NCBI GenBank assembly: GCA_002914845.1
Contig: JXTC01000064.1
Coordinates: 786,372-850,371, forward strand
Direction of reading: 5' to 3'
DNA: 64,000 bases
DNA from: Trema orientale
Lineage: Eukaryota; Streptophyta; Magnoliopsida; Rosales; Cannabaceae
The notes below the pieces were generated by a model. The model ran no database searches. It was not told where the DNA came from and worked only from the letters and a program-made list of their open reading frames with translations. This document shows, in pieces, positions 1 through 11,500 of this stretch. The position numbers were made by a program, and so were the translations under genes. Within the stretch, counting starts at the first letter, position 1; each line of letters begins with the position of its first letter.

Positions 1-621
1 ATGATTTATTATTATTTTTTTTAACTAGGAATGGTTAGCAAAGAACACTGAGGTGCGATCAAAAAGGAAGTGGTGGTCAAGGAACGAGTCGGTGTCGACT
101 CCACGTCATCACATCCGACGTGGAGAGGATTTGACATCGACGACTGGTCAAATTGAGACTTGGCGAGAAAGACATTGTGACTCTGATAAGGGATAGATTT
201 GCCCAAATCTCGAATCAGTCTAAGATGTAACACGACCATCTCTGATCAGAATTCAGGTCCTGCGACTCGCATTCCACCTACTACTCAGCATACTTTTGAG
301 CATGATGATGATTGTTAGGAGTTTGTTTTGGCACTTTAATTGTACTATTTTTAATGTTGTACTTCCAACTATGGTGATAGTTGTTATGACTTTTATGTTT
401 GACTTTGACACTTGAGTACTCTTATAATGTTGTATTAGGTATATTAAGACTTGCTTTATGTAGTTTTTTAATTACCTTCTATGACAATTTATTAGCATTT
501 AATGAATTTAAGATAATAAATATTTCCATTTATATTTTGCATCAATATGAAAATTATGGATTTTTTTATTTAAAAAAAGAAAACTTTTACCTACACAATG
601 CCAAGCTTTACCTACACATCC
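1..621. other. Unassigned AT-rich DNA
   Basis: I see no gene here. Positions 30-240 are less AT-rich than the rest and hold short open frames on both strands, but none gives a recognisable domain. They may be a worn piece of a transposon reading frame, which I could not place in a family. Positions 300-600 are plain AT-rich sequence. Confidence 0.4.
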
Positions 622-870
622 AACCACATGTGGTAGCACCAGGTTGTGCCATGTGGCCGAGCCAGGTTAGTCCACATGGCAGCACTAGGTTTTGCCACGT
701 GGCAGCTGGAGGATCATGCCACGTGGCAGCCGAAGGATCATGCCACATGGTAGCTGGAGGGCCATGCCACATGGTGTCACCATGTCGTGCCATGTAGCAG
801 CGCATGTTTGCGCCATGTGGCAGCTTGTGGTTGTGCCATGTGGCTGCACTAGGTCATGCCAAGTGGCAAC
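622..870. repeat. 23-24 bp minisatellite with an E-box in nearly every unit
   Basis: About eleven units start near 625, 648, 671, 694, 718, 742, 766, 789, 812, 835 and 858, a very regular 23-24 bp spacing. Each unit carries a core of the form GCCANNTGGC. Two units (694-703 and 718-727) hold the perfect 10 bp palindrome GCCACGTGGC; others carry CATGTG, CACATG or CAAGTG. The array is GC-richer than its surroundings. Open frames across it on both strands are by-products of the 24 bp (8-codon) units and are not credible genes. Confidence 0.85.
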
Positions 871-963
871 AATAGATTGTGACACGTATTTGCTTGTAAT
901 GCTGCTATGTCATCACTTATTTTCTTGTGGTGCGTGTCGGTATAAGTGCTTAGAAAAATTTAG

Positions 964-1620
964 TTGAATGTGCTTTTCCCGTCGGACTGCACGTCGGCCA
1001 ACGATATATTTACTGATGCATTATTAATTTTGCGTCGGCAAAGGGTTGCCCCCCAAAAAAATTACACACGAAATGTGAATTTTTGGTGCCTATTTTTTCA
1101 AGATAAAATTTTAAATACATTTGCCGAGCATCGGCAAAGGGTTGCCCCCCAAAAAAATTACCCGCGAAATGTGAATTTTGGGCGCCTATTTTTTCAAGAC
1201 AAAATTTTAAATATATTTGCCGTCGCATTGTTGATTTTGCATCAACAAAGGGTTACCCACCAAAAACATTACTCGCGAAATGTGAATTTTGGGTGCATCT
1301 ATTTTTTTAAGATAATATTTTTAATATATATGTCAACGCATTGTTTATTTTGCATCGGCAAAGGTTGCCCACCAAAAAAATTATGAGCGAAATGTGAATT
1401 TTGGGCTCCTATTCTTTTAAGATAAAATACTAAATACATTTGCTGATACATTGTTGATTGTGCGACAGCAAAGGATTGCCCTATAAAAAAAAAAATTAAG
1501 CGCGAATGTTGAATTCTAGGCACTTATTTTTTTGATAGAATTTGAAATACATTTGCTGATAAATTGTTGATTTTACATCAGCAAAAGATTGCCCCCCAAA
1601 AAATTTCCCGCGAAAGGTGA
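964..1620. repeat. ~111 bp tandem satellite (GCATCGGCAAAGG units)
   Basis: Six units are marked by variants of GCATCGGCAAAGG at about 1032, 1128, 1239, 1352, 1462 and 1575. Spacing is 96, then 111, 113, 110 and 113 bp, so the first interval is a deleted unit. Each unit continues with a C-run and A-run (ccccccaaaaaaa), a segment like cgcgaaatgtgaattt, and an AT-rich tail. Looser copies of the core occur near 1770 and 1900, and a related patch near 59720-59760. Open frames across the array only reflect the repeat. Confidence 0.85.
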
Positions 1621-2400
1621 ATATTTGGCACCTTTTTTTTAACATGTGTGAACAGATCTATGTGTGAACATATATGAATATATCTGTGTGAACACATGTG
1701 AATAGATATGGACATATATATATATGTGAAGACAGGTGAACAGGCACATATGAATACCGAAATTGTGTGCAAACCATCAGCAAAAGTGCCAAGCATTTTT
1801 TTTTTTGAAAGAAGCACACTTAACTACGAGTTCTGATGGGATCCGGTGCTAAGAATTTTTTATTTTTTAATATTTATACATTTGCTAATGATCTTATGCG
1901 TCAGCAAAGGGTGAGCTTTTCTATTTTTTTATACATTTGCGAATGCTCTTTTGTATCGATAAAAAGTGAGCATTATTTTTATTATATACATTCTCTGTTA
2001 TGATTCATTAATTAATACTCGCATTGTCTTAACATCTAAAAGAATGATTAGTGGAGCGTGAGTGATATTGCAATTGATTGTTAGGAATGAGATAGTAACT
2101 GACAAATCATTCTCAATTCATTCCGTTGCCATTTCTTTATTAATACCTCTCTCCCACACCCACATTTCCTCCTCATTTCCAACATGTTTTTTTTATTTAG
2201 GTTTCATTTCTTTGTTCAATACTTCTACAATCTGTGTATATATATGAAGAAATAGAAATCATCTCTTTCACTATTAGAGAAACCGATCTCAGATAGAGAT
2301 TCCCTGAAAATGTTCCACACCAAATTAATCAAACCATCAATAACTAGTTATTTTCTCTTACTTATCAATATCACATCACTTTGTTTACAAAAATACGGTA
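1621..2400. other. AT-rich DNA with degenerate short repeats
   Basis: Positions 1638-1760 contain worn repeats of a gtgtgaacata-like motif and a short TA run. Positions 1880-1975 have two decayed copies of the satellite core (gcgtcagcaaaggg and a variant). I see no gene or RNA in the remainder. Confidence 0.5.
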
Positions 2401-2668
2401 GTTAGTTCTTTTTCAAATTAGAAAAAAAGTATTATTCACCGTATTTTTCAAATTCTTTTTTAGAAATAGCGTGTATGATATAATTTTTTCTAAAAAAAAA
2501 TCAATTTGGCCTAAATTAATCTCATTCTTGTTATAGTTAGTTCTTTTGCAAATTAGAAAAAAGTATTACCCACCGTATTTTTCAAATTCTTTTTTAGAAA
2601 TAGCGTGTATGATCTAATTTTCTCTAAAAAAAATCGTTTTGGCCTAAATTAATCTCATTCTTATTATT
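2401..2668. repeat. 135 bp tandem duplication of a fold-back element end
   Basis: Two adjacent copies, 2401-2535 and 2536-2668, are nearly identical (offset 135 bp). Both contain caccgtatttttcaaatt followed by a stretch ending in taattttctctaa. The same block forms the right end of the fold-back elements at 2746-3150 and 62805-63175. These are therefore two partial copies of that family just upstream of a full copy. Confidence 0.75.
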
Positions 2669-2745
2669 TCAAAAAAAATCCTATTCTTGTTATTTTCACT
2701 TTTAGTAGCCCATTTGTTTTGGCCCAAATAATAACTAATGGGATT

Positions 2746-3150
2746 AGGGATTCTAAGAGTTATACCTAGAAAAACCAAAAAAAATTACAAAAATACGAAA
2801 ATCAGGCATTTTTTAATTTTTGTACGGTTTTTATTAGGAAAATATCACTTTTTAAAAAATATTTAGTAAAGTACCATTTTTGAAATAGAAACCGGTTTCT
2901 GGAAATTGGGTACTAGTTACTAATTAACAGTTATATACCAGTTATAAATATCTTTGGTTATTAGTTACTAGTTTTCCAGAAACTGGTTACTAGAAACTAG
3001 TTATTATTTTAAAAAAATGATATTTTTTTAAATACTTTTTAGAAAATAGTACTTTTCTAATAAAAATCATACCGCACCCCAAAAGATACAAAATCACTGT
3101 AGTTTTCAAATTTTTTTTCTTCTGAAATACCGTATATTGTCTAATTTACT
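2746..3150. repeat. Fold-back / MITE-like element, full copy A
   Basis: About 400 bp, closely matched by 62805-63175. The left end reads ttatacctagaaaaacc and then a block around tacggtttttattaggaaaatat; the right end mirrors it (tttctaataaaaatcataccgca, then accgtata). The middle is a chain of short inverted motifs such as ggttactagaaactag and accagttataaatat. The mirrored ends and lack of coding potential fit a non-autonomous fold-back or MITE-type element. Superfamily and target duplication are unresolved. Confidence 0.65.
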
Positions 3151-3239
3151 CATGGGATTATGGTACTAACTCTAACGGGACTAATCCAGAGCAAAACAAA
3201 AAAAACAAAAAACAAAAAACAAAAAGAGAAAACAGTAAC

Positions 3240-3949
3240 GTGACTAACCCTTGCACTACATTTACTCTTTTTGACTCTCCATTCACACACACAAAAAGGA
3301 GTGCGCCTCCTTCCCTCCCTCCCTCCCTCCCCTCGTCGCCTCTCTCACCTCTTCTCTCACCATTCAAGAAGAATAAACGCATATGGCCCACCAGAACCAA
3401 TGCGCCAAGCAACTCTAGCAAACTCAGAGTGATGTCACTCCCGTCCAATCTTGTTTCGTACAGGTTCAAAGAGAACCCCGTCTTGGGTTCGGCGAACCCC
3501 GGAAGCCGATGCGATGCCAACGGTCGAACCACCCGTCATTGCACCTTTGAGTAATCTTGAACAGATCTTGCAGTCAATCATGCCGTTTTTACATGCCCAT
3601 CACCTTTCGAAGCTTCCCAAATTTGGTTGGATCAGTTTCGGTTTACTTGTTTTTCGATTTCATGTCTTTTGTTTTGCTCAAAAAAATGGTCCTCTTGGAT
3701 ATTTTGTCTTCATTCTAATCTGAGTTTTTGGTTGTGGACAACGATGAAGGGGTGGAGGCCTTGTGATGTGGAAGCTCGGCCATTTTTTGTGTAGGGTGAT
3801 CTGTGGGTAAATTTCAAGGAGTGGAGCGCTTATGGTGTGGGAGTGCCTCTAATATTAAATATTTGTGATGGTGTGGTTCAGTACTACGTTCTTTATCTAT
3901 CCTTCATTCAAATATATGGCGACTCTATAAAGTTATCCATAAAGCCGAG
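3240..3949 (+). pseudogene. DUF789-family gene fragment (broken, 5' portion)
   Basis: This is a decayed 5' part of a plant DUF789 protein gene (a family of unknown function). A CT-rich leader (3300-3365) precedes a first-exon-like segment at about 3432-3625 that reads LSNLEQILQS in one frame. After a ~110 bp intron-like gap, about 3738-3949 translates to the conserved block containing GDLW, FKEWSAYGVGVPL and VVQYYV, ending at a plausible GT donor at 3950. Damage is clear: the first segment needs a frame change near 3500, a TAG at 3792-3794 replaces the residue before GDLW, and the second acceptor site looks lost. The retained intron argues against a processed retrocopy. The 3' exons are absent; intron-like sequence and then an LTR piece follow. 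The DUF789 assignment rests on recalled motif similarity. Confidence 0.7.
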
Positions 3950-4569
3950 GTATTAAAGCATGCTAATTTTTTTTTTGTGCATTTGAATGTAGTTATTGGG
4001 AAGCATTTTGAACCTATTATGGGACTTTTTTGTTAATTTGGTATATGAATTGGTGTGAGTTGTGACAGATGTAATCTTGAAATATTGGTTCATTAGTTTT
4101 ACGCTCTAAATGTTTCTACTCACAATTATTTTTTTTTGAGCTAGTCGGAGAATGACTTTTCGCTATATGAGTGGGTTCTCTTAGATTTTGAACGTCAATA
4201 TGTTGTGACCATGTTGTAGACAAGGGCCCTGAAACTTGATTCTTTTTTTTTTCCCTAAAAAAACAAATAGTCATGCCGATTATTCACTTGCCATGCTATG
4301 AAATTGCAACTACCTCCAAAGTTATTAATTGTAAGTCTCTAATTTTATACCAGAACCATTTCATACAGAAACTTTTTTTTAATTCCTTTTCATTATATAA
4401 AGCATCTATAGTCTTTTTGGGATTTTGCATTTGCTTTCATTCTTGGATTGTTTCTTTCATTCTCAGAAGGGATTGCACTCTCTTATTTAGTCAAGCTATG
4501 TGGTCGAAACATAGAAGGTTTCTCCTAATGTCGCTCTCTCTCAATCCCTTAGCTTGTGTAAGTTCGAGC
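3950..4569. other. Intron-like remnant, no gene seen
   Basis: T-rich sequence following the donor-like site of the DUF789 fragment. It is most simply the start of that gene's next intron, merging near 4570 into an LTR fragment. The short open frame at 4273-4581 has no recognisable domain. Confidence 0.4.
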
Positions 4570-6350
4570 TCTAAAATTTAAGATAGATCAAAATTAGTCA
4601 AGGTAATTCTACTAGTTCTTCTTTCTAAGTTTTGTCCTTAAATTTCAATTCTCTGCTTGTTCCCACTCAAATAATGGTTCTTTGAGATTCTCTTAAGTCC
4701 AAAAATCTATTTCTAAGCCTTGGAAATTAGTTTGGTAGAGATAGAAGGTAAGAAGTCCAATAAAGACTCAAACTAGTTAATGTGAGGTTTATTTGGGATT
4801 TTCAATTTATAGTGAATTTTTTTTTTATTTTAGCTCTTAAACCAAAGCTATTATTTGAGGAAGTTACATCTTGGGCCCCAAGTTTGCTAATTATGGATTC
4901 AAGTATTTTCGTTGGTGGATTAAGTTTTCTACACTTGTAATCTGATTTTCTCAACTTATAATGTATATGTTATGGATCCCATTATGTATTCCATTAATTT
5001 GATTTTTGTTTGTAGTTATAGACAAGTAAACAAATTATTTTAAACTTTATTTGAACAGAAAAAGTATTCAAGTGTGCTTATGTCATTCTAAGTAATTCTG
5101 TTTGAGTTGTATATGTGGGAATTAACTTATAAAATATTATTGCATGTTTAAAACAATGATTTTAATCATGTGGGAATGTTCTAAAATAGGGGAGGTGCTG
5201 TTCAAATATTTTCAAAATGAAATGGCACCATTCAGGGGCAAATGGACTAGTTTGCACAAATTTATGTGCCAATATAAACCATTTTCTGCTAATGAACTAG
5301 TATTCATATTTTAATACTTTTCGAATAGTTTTTCAATGTTAGTTATTGACTGCTAAGTACCTTAAGTGATTTGTATGTTTTCGGGTCATTTTATAAATAA
5401 GTTTCCTAATTTGGAGAAAGTTCTGATTTCCATTTTGTTCAAGTATCTTGATGTATTCTTTTAGTAAAATATGTATCCTCAATAATAATAATTTATGATA
5501 GGTGATTAGCACACTAACCTATAGAGGATATTTACCCTTTCCACTATCAATTTCTATTCAAAACACAAGGTAAGTAAAGACTTACAACTGCGTCATAAGA
5601 TCTACAGGAAAGATGTCATTATGTGAAACTTATTATTCTTGAAAGTTATGAAATAGCATGTGCATAGCACGTCTTGCATGCAAATTGAGAATTTCATTAT
5701 ACAGTATTTAAAAGTGAGTACCATTATACTAATTTTATAATATAAGTTTTAATGACAATTGCTAGTTTGTTAGGGCTAGATAGGTAAGTCTGTTGATACA
5801 GACTCTCCGGTTGAAGCGGGACATGCAGATCTTATGATATGTCTTGTTAAAGCGGGACAATATTAGCTCGGTGTGGGATGCCTCTTTGATGAGGGAAGGA
5901 GTTTTCAAAGACCTCACATAATGATCGTACCTTATTTTTACTCTTGGTCAGAGTTTTCGCCTAATGTTATCATGACCGATCGAGTTACAAGACTAGTAGT
6001 GTGCTGAGGGGCCCAACTACGAATGTTTTTAGAGAAAATACATGGACTCAAATATTTAAGCAAGAAAAATATACAATGAAAATTTGATGAGATTTTAAAG
6101 CATACATAAGCATGTATAGTTTTTATTTACTGAGTTTTAGCTCATTTTAGTCTTGTGATGCAGGTGAGGAGGCTCATTTTGGTGTTTACTAGCTTATTGT
6201 CTGCTTTGTCTTTTGTCACCATGACCATATAGATGTGCAATAGTGCTAAAAACTTGTTGGTTTGAATGTGCAACTACAAATTATACTCACACACTCCCAG
6301 ATTTTGAATTGTTTGAAAAGTCTTGAGAAATTTAGGTGGATGACTAATAT
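4570..6350 (+). mobile_element. Diverged Ty3/gypsy-type LTR fragment (copy 1)
   Basis: Homologous along its length to 47960-50480. Shared landmarks include a ctagtcaaggta block with tctttctaggttttgtcc, the segment ggtgattagcacac...gaggata, the cacgaggtaagtaaag block, and ctgggctgtagctcat near the end. This copy lacks a clear start and the GGGCGTTACA end seen in copy 2, so both ends are lost. It has only one copy of the segment that copy 2 carries twice. No coding sequence. The gypsy (Tekay-like) label comes from the end motif of copy 2. Confidence 0.7.
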
Positions 6351-6639
6351 TTTAAATTTGATTAAGTAGATTTCTACTTTTAAAATTTTATATCTAAATG
6401 TCCAGGTATATATATTTTTACACTTGGTAGATATACATATCTATCAATTTTAGTTACTGTACTAAAATGCACTGGGTGTATAATTTTTTATACTTGGTAT
6501 ATAAAATTTTATACTTGGTATATAAGTATATATACCGGACATTTTGCTATAATATTTGACAAAAGGACATTTACTGAAATTGGGCCCAAAATTTGGTCAC
6601 ATTTCTATAAGCCCCAAAAATCGTGGATTTTAATTAGAA
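6351..6639. other. AT-rich spacer, no gene
   Basis: AT-rich DNA with several near-repeats of tatacttggtatataa around 6420-6530. Nothing else is recognisable. Confidence 0.4.
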
Positions 6640-6925
6640 TATATACTATTTTTAAAAGTATTTAGAAAAATATCACATTTTATTAATAGATGAGATACTT
6701 GAAGTAATTAGTAACCGGTCAAGTTACTCAGGTAACTTGAGTGGTTACTTCAAATAACTAGATTGGTTACTTTAAGTAACCCAACTGGTTACCTCAAGTA
6801 CTGTTGAAAAATACCAATTATGAAGAAAAAGTGATAGTTTTCTAAATATTCATTGAAAGTATGATAGTTTTCTAAATATTCATTGAAAGTACTATGTTTC
6901 TAAAAAAACTTAAAACAAGTGATAT
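6640..6925. repeat. Distant fold-back relative with alternating GTTACT/AGTAAC motifs
   Basis: Positions 6705-6800 are a chain of short inverted motifs, GGTTACTT and AGTAACC, alternating about every 20 bp. The flanks (tttttaaaagtatttagaaaaatatcac) resemble those of the fold-back elements at 2746 and 62805. A 31 bp direct duplication (gatagttttctaaatattca...) lies at 6830-6893. I read it as a distant or rearranged member of that family. Confidence 0.5.
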
Positions 6926-7084
6926 TTTTCTAAATCAATCAGGATTTTTCAGTTCATCTGGGATTTTTAAGGATTTTGGACACTTATACTTATTTTTCAA
7001 AAAATATTGCCAAATTTATATCCTTTCAAAAATAATAAAAACTTTGTATGACCTTTTTAGGGTATTTTTCTAAATACTTTGGGA

Positions 7085-7314
7085 GCTCGAAAACGTAGTA
7101 GCATTTCATGGAAATCAATTTGGTTTCCTATTAGCAGAATGTGTTGTCTGTGAGTAAATCACAGGAAACCACAAAGGTTTTCTGGAAACCAATTTGGTTT
7201 CCTTTAGTTAAATGTCCTATACGTAAGTAAATCACAGGAAACTATGAATATTTCCTGAAAACTATTGTGGTTTCCTTTTTGCAGAAAGTCTTGTAGCTAA
7301 ATAAATCAAAGAAA
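7085..7314. repeat. ~73 bp tandem repeat, left part (split by the CACTA element)
   Basis: Units contain gtaaatcacaggaaacca and ggtttccttttgcagaa, with starts near 7154, 7227 and 7301 (spacing 73-74 bp). The array resumes directly after the CACTA element at 17532, so the transposon inserted into this array. Units are built of short inverted pieces (ggaaacca/tggtttcc). Confidence 0.8.
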
Positions 7315-7324
7315 TACTACTAAA

Positions 7325-7545
7325 AAAGCAATATACCACGTCACAAATACCACGTCATTTGGAGCAATAAATGATGTGGTATTAAACTCACGTCATGTCG
7401 TACAGAAGCGACATGACGTGTAACAAAACCACGTCGTTTTAAAGTAAACGACGTGGAGGAATGACATACCACGTCGCTTCTGGGGTAGGCGACGTGGTTT
7501 CAAAATGTGGCATGTACCACATTGCTTGCCCAGAGGTGACGTGTT
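7325..7545. repeat. Left subterminal hairpin array of the CACTA element (ACGT-core)
   Basis: Four consecutive inverted repeats built on CCACGTC/GACGTGG lie at 7348-7381 (13 bp arms, one mismatch), 7389-7420 (perfect 12 bp arms, 8-base loop), 7429-7456 (perfect 11 bp arms) and 7468-7498 (perfect 10 bp arms). A weaker one lies near 7515-7542. Clustered short subterminal repeats are the known binding region for the DNA-binding protein of En/Spm elements (TNPA in maize). Here they are arranged as hairpins rather than simple direct repeats. Confidence 0.85.
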
Positions 7546-8581
7546 AAGGGCTGAAAATAGCTGGGGCCAAGCGGCCCCAGTCTACTCTTCTTCTTTCTTT
7601 TTCTTCTCCGAGCAGACCCGAGAGCATCCCTGTCGCTACCTTCCACTTTTCCAGCCAAATCACCCCCATTTTGGGTGATTTTTGTTGCATTTTCTTCCTT
7701 TTGACGAGCCCAACACTTCTATAGGATTTCTTTCTCGGATCTGTAAGTGTTTATAGCTCTATTTCATTCTAGAAAGATTTAAAATTTTCTCGGTTCACCG
7801 TTGTAAAATCTGACCATTATGAAATTTTTTTTGGTTTTTCATGTGTATTAGGTTCGTTTTTGATCCGTATTATGGATTCTCCTTTAATTTGTGCTCCAAA
7901 AATACTATTTTGAGCAATTTAGGTATTTATCTAAATTTTTTTCTATTTTCCCGAATTTTTAAATTTATTTTTTTAGTTAGTTTGAATTAAAATTTTAGGT
8001 TTTAAATTAATTCCTTTATACTAGTAATTATTATATAAGAGAAATTTGTACAATATATGTTAAGATTTTTCTGTATACATTAGGTTATAATTTGTGATAA
8101 TGTGTAATATTTATAATTTTTTATAGTATAGTTAATGTAATTTTAGTGATAAATTTGATTATATTATCATAGAGTATTGTCAATTTAAAGATAAATATAA
8201 AGTTTTGAGACTTGGTTAGTAGAATATATAATATGTTTTTAGTTAGTGTTCAGTTTTGATGATTTATGAGTTGAAACTCTTGAATATAGTTAATGCGGTT
8301 ATAATGTGCTTAATTATTATTAATTTAGAGATAATTATATCAACTAGATGCTTGGTTAGTGGATGAAAATTTGTATGAAATATTAATACCTTAAATGTAA
8401 ATATGTTCGTATAATTATATTAATATATTGACATCGAAAATGATATGATTGAGAAATGGTAGTATATGAGCTTGAATTGATTATGGTGTTTAGAATGGTG
8501 GTATTGGTATTTATTTGCAGGGAGGGTTAGTCCATTTATAAGGGGAGGTTCTGTCGAATTTTTTTTAGAAATTTAGATAAG

Positions 8582-11500
8582 ATGGATAGAAATTGGATGA
8601 CGAAAAATAGACTGACAAAAGAGTATGAGGAAGGAGTTTGAGGTTTTTTGAAATTTGCTATTGAGAATGGTCTTGATCCCAACATGATGCCATGTCCATG
8701 TATCAAGTGTGGTAACATGAAAAAAATTACACTTGGTGATGTAAGAGGACATTTGTGTATGAATTGGATGGATATGTCCTATACAATGTGGATATGGCAC
8801 GGAAAAAAGTCACAGAGTAAATATGTTTCTCACAAAAGAGCTCGTATAGAAGATGTTTCTACGGATTTGGAAGACGACTACCTAGTTGATATGGTTAATG
8901 ATGCTGAAGAATGTTTTGTTGATCGTCCAGAGGAATTCATAAAATTATTAGAAGATGCCGAAAGCCCTCTTTTTCCTAATTCAAAAGTCACAAAATTGTC
9001 ATTCTTAATTAGAATTTTCAATTTAAAAGTTAGGAACGGTTGGAGTGACTCTAGTTTATCTCAGTTACTTGAATTTCTTGGAGAAATCCTTCCAGACAGT
9101 GATAACATTCCTTCCTCTACATATGATGCCAAAAAATCGTTATGTGCCTTAGGCATGGAGTACGTAAAGATATATGCATGTCCAAACGATTGCATCTTAT
9201 ACTAAAAAGAATATGCTGAAGCTAAAGCTTATCCTAAATGCCAATGTTCAAGAAGTGAAAGTTGGAATACCGATTGAATTCTTGTGGTATATTCTGTATG
9301 GATTTTTGTCCTTAAAAGCAGATTTTTAATTTTACCTTTTTGAGTATAAACAACTTTCTCTTACATGCAATTATGAAATTTGCTATATTAAACTATCTTA
9401 GTTGAATAGTTTATTTATTTGAAAAAGATTCCATGACTTTATATGTGTATAAAGAAACAAACATGATTAAGTGTTAATTATGGGGAGACTTGTTTCTTTA
9501 TCTAAGTCTAAATAAAGTAGTTCACAATCTGTAAATAAAGATAGAATACTTTATTTACTAAAGATTGTAGTATTTGTCTATCTCAACGGGAATGATGTGT
9601 CTCAAACTATTGAAGTGTCTGACTTCTGATGGAAATACTAGTACAACATAAATTAGTTATCTGTATTGAACAGGACCAGGTAATATAAAGAATTGGAGTG
9701 CCGTAACTCAATTCTTATATTACCACAAACTAGTTCTTAGCATGTAGATCTTAGTCCTTGATATTTGATTGGACTTGCTTTCATGGGTTGTAGCTTTTTG
9801 ATTTATTAAAAGACTAGCCTCAGTGAAATTAAAAGCGAACTCTTGCATATTGGAGGTTATGGATTTTGAATTGACAGGAACACCAAATAGTTAAGGACAC
9901 TATGCATTAATGTCACTTTAAGGTCTTTCAAGATTCATGGAATAATTAAATCTAAGATCTTAGTATTCACTTTATAAATTAGTTGATAATTTTGTCTAAA
10001 TGGCCATTGAGAATAAAATTATCGACAACATTATTCTTTGATAGAAAGATGGTAGCTTAAAGGTAAATATGTATTGGAGGGATATTACAGTAATTTCACC
10101 TATCCAACTATGGCATTGTATAGGGATTGTACATGTGATATAGAATATGCTAGATAGATCAGTTAATCAAGGCTAATTGATTAAATCTCTATAAAAGGCA
10201 TGACATTTAATCCAAGAGTGCAGTATTAGGCCTTTAGTGGAGTGTCCCCTTTACTAATAGTATTTATATAAATACCATAATAAGAGTTATTATGTATTTA
10301 TCATACTATTGGAGTTTAGATTATTTGGATCCATTAGGTCCCTTATCTAGCTCAATTAAGCTCATTAATTGGTTGGTGGTATTCGTGAAATTAGTTTCAT
10401 GAAATTGTGTAAAATAATGATTCTACACAGAAGTTGGTATTTTTATAAATAAGTTTCATGAGTTGGACATATTTAAAAAAATACATCCAAAGCCCAAATT
10501 GGAGAACAAGTCCAATTCTAGTTGGACTATGGTTAGCAGTTTTGGGTCCCATATATATAAGATATATGAGAGAAAAAACTGCACAGTAATATTAATAGTG
10601 TCACACGCATACCAAAGGAGAGAGAGAGAAAATCGGCCACCCTAGGCTAAGTGAGAGAGAAAAAGTTTCCTACCATCTCACAGTCTCATCCCACGTTCCG
10701 GTGTTTCATAGGATCAAGAAGGCATTCTTGATCGTTCTCCAATGCAGGTTTTGACTTGGTGCCCACTCACCTCTTCAACCAAGAGCAAGTGCATAGACAA
10801 GAAGATCTAGGGTTAGAGGCCTGACCACCATCAACAAGGAGATCAAGGAGGAACACGCTATAAAAGGCAAACCCTAATCTCATCTCTAGGGTTTTGTATC
10901 TAGATTTGATTTATATTGTACATGATCATGTATATGATGTATGTATGTTATATGGTTATGAAAACTGTTTTCATGTAAAAATTTAAAACCTAAATTCGCT
11001 AATTTTTCCGCTGCGTTCATGATGTGATTATGTATTTTTCCATATTTGCATGCATGTATGAATTTCCTAAGTGTTAGGTCAATTTACCATCATATTCCTC
11101 TAATACTAAGATTTAAACATTTATTCTGGAATCCTAATCATGCGAAACGATTAATATGGCATGAGGAAGGAAAAATAAAAGATGGCAAGTTTCGGCATCC
11201 AGCTGATTCACCGTCTTGGAAGAAGGTGGATGAAATGTGGTCAAAAATTAGGGAAGATCCTAGAAACCTTCGTCTTGGTCTTTCGGCAGATGGCATTAAT
11301 CCTTATAGTTCACTAAGTTCTAATTATAGTTGTTGATCGGTCATTCTTGCTATTTACAATATTCCTCCTTGGTTATGCATGAAAAGAATATTTACAATAT
11401 TGACGTTACTAATATCAGGAGATAAACAACATGGCAATGATATTGATGTCTATTTGGCGACCTTAGTGGATGATTTGAAAACTTTATGGGATGGGGTCGA

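Noticed and set aside
399..967. Open frames across 399-797 and 692-967 as repeat proteins
   Set aside because: They arise from a 24 bp minisatellite, exist on both strands and have no gene-like context.
3158..3532. Minus-strand 124-residue open frame
   Set aside because: It is the antisense of the CT-rich leader and exon of the DUF789 fragment; low-complexity and domain-free.
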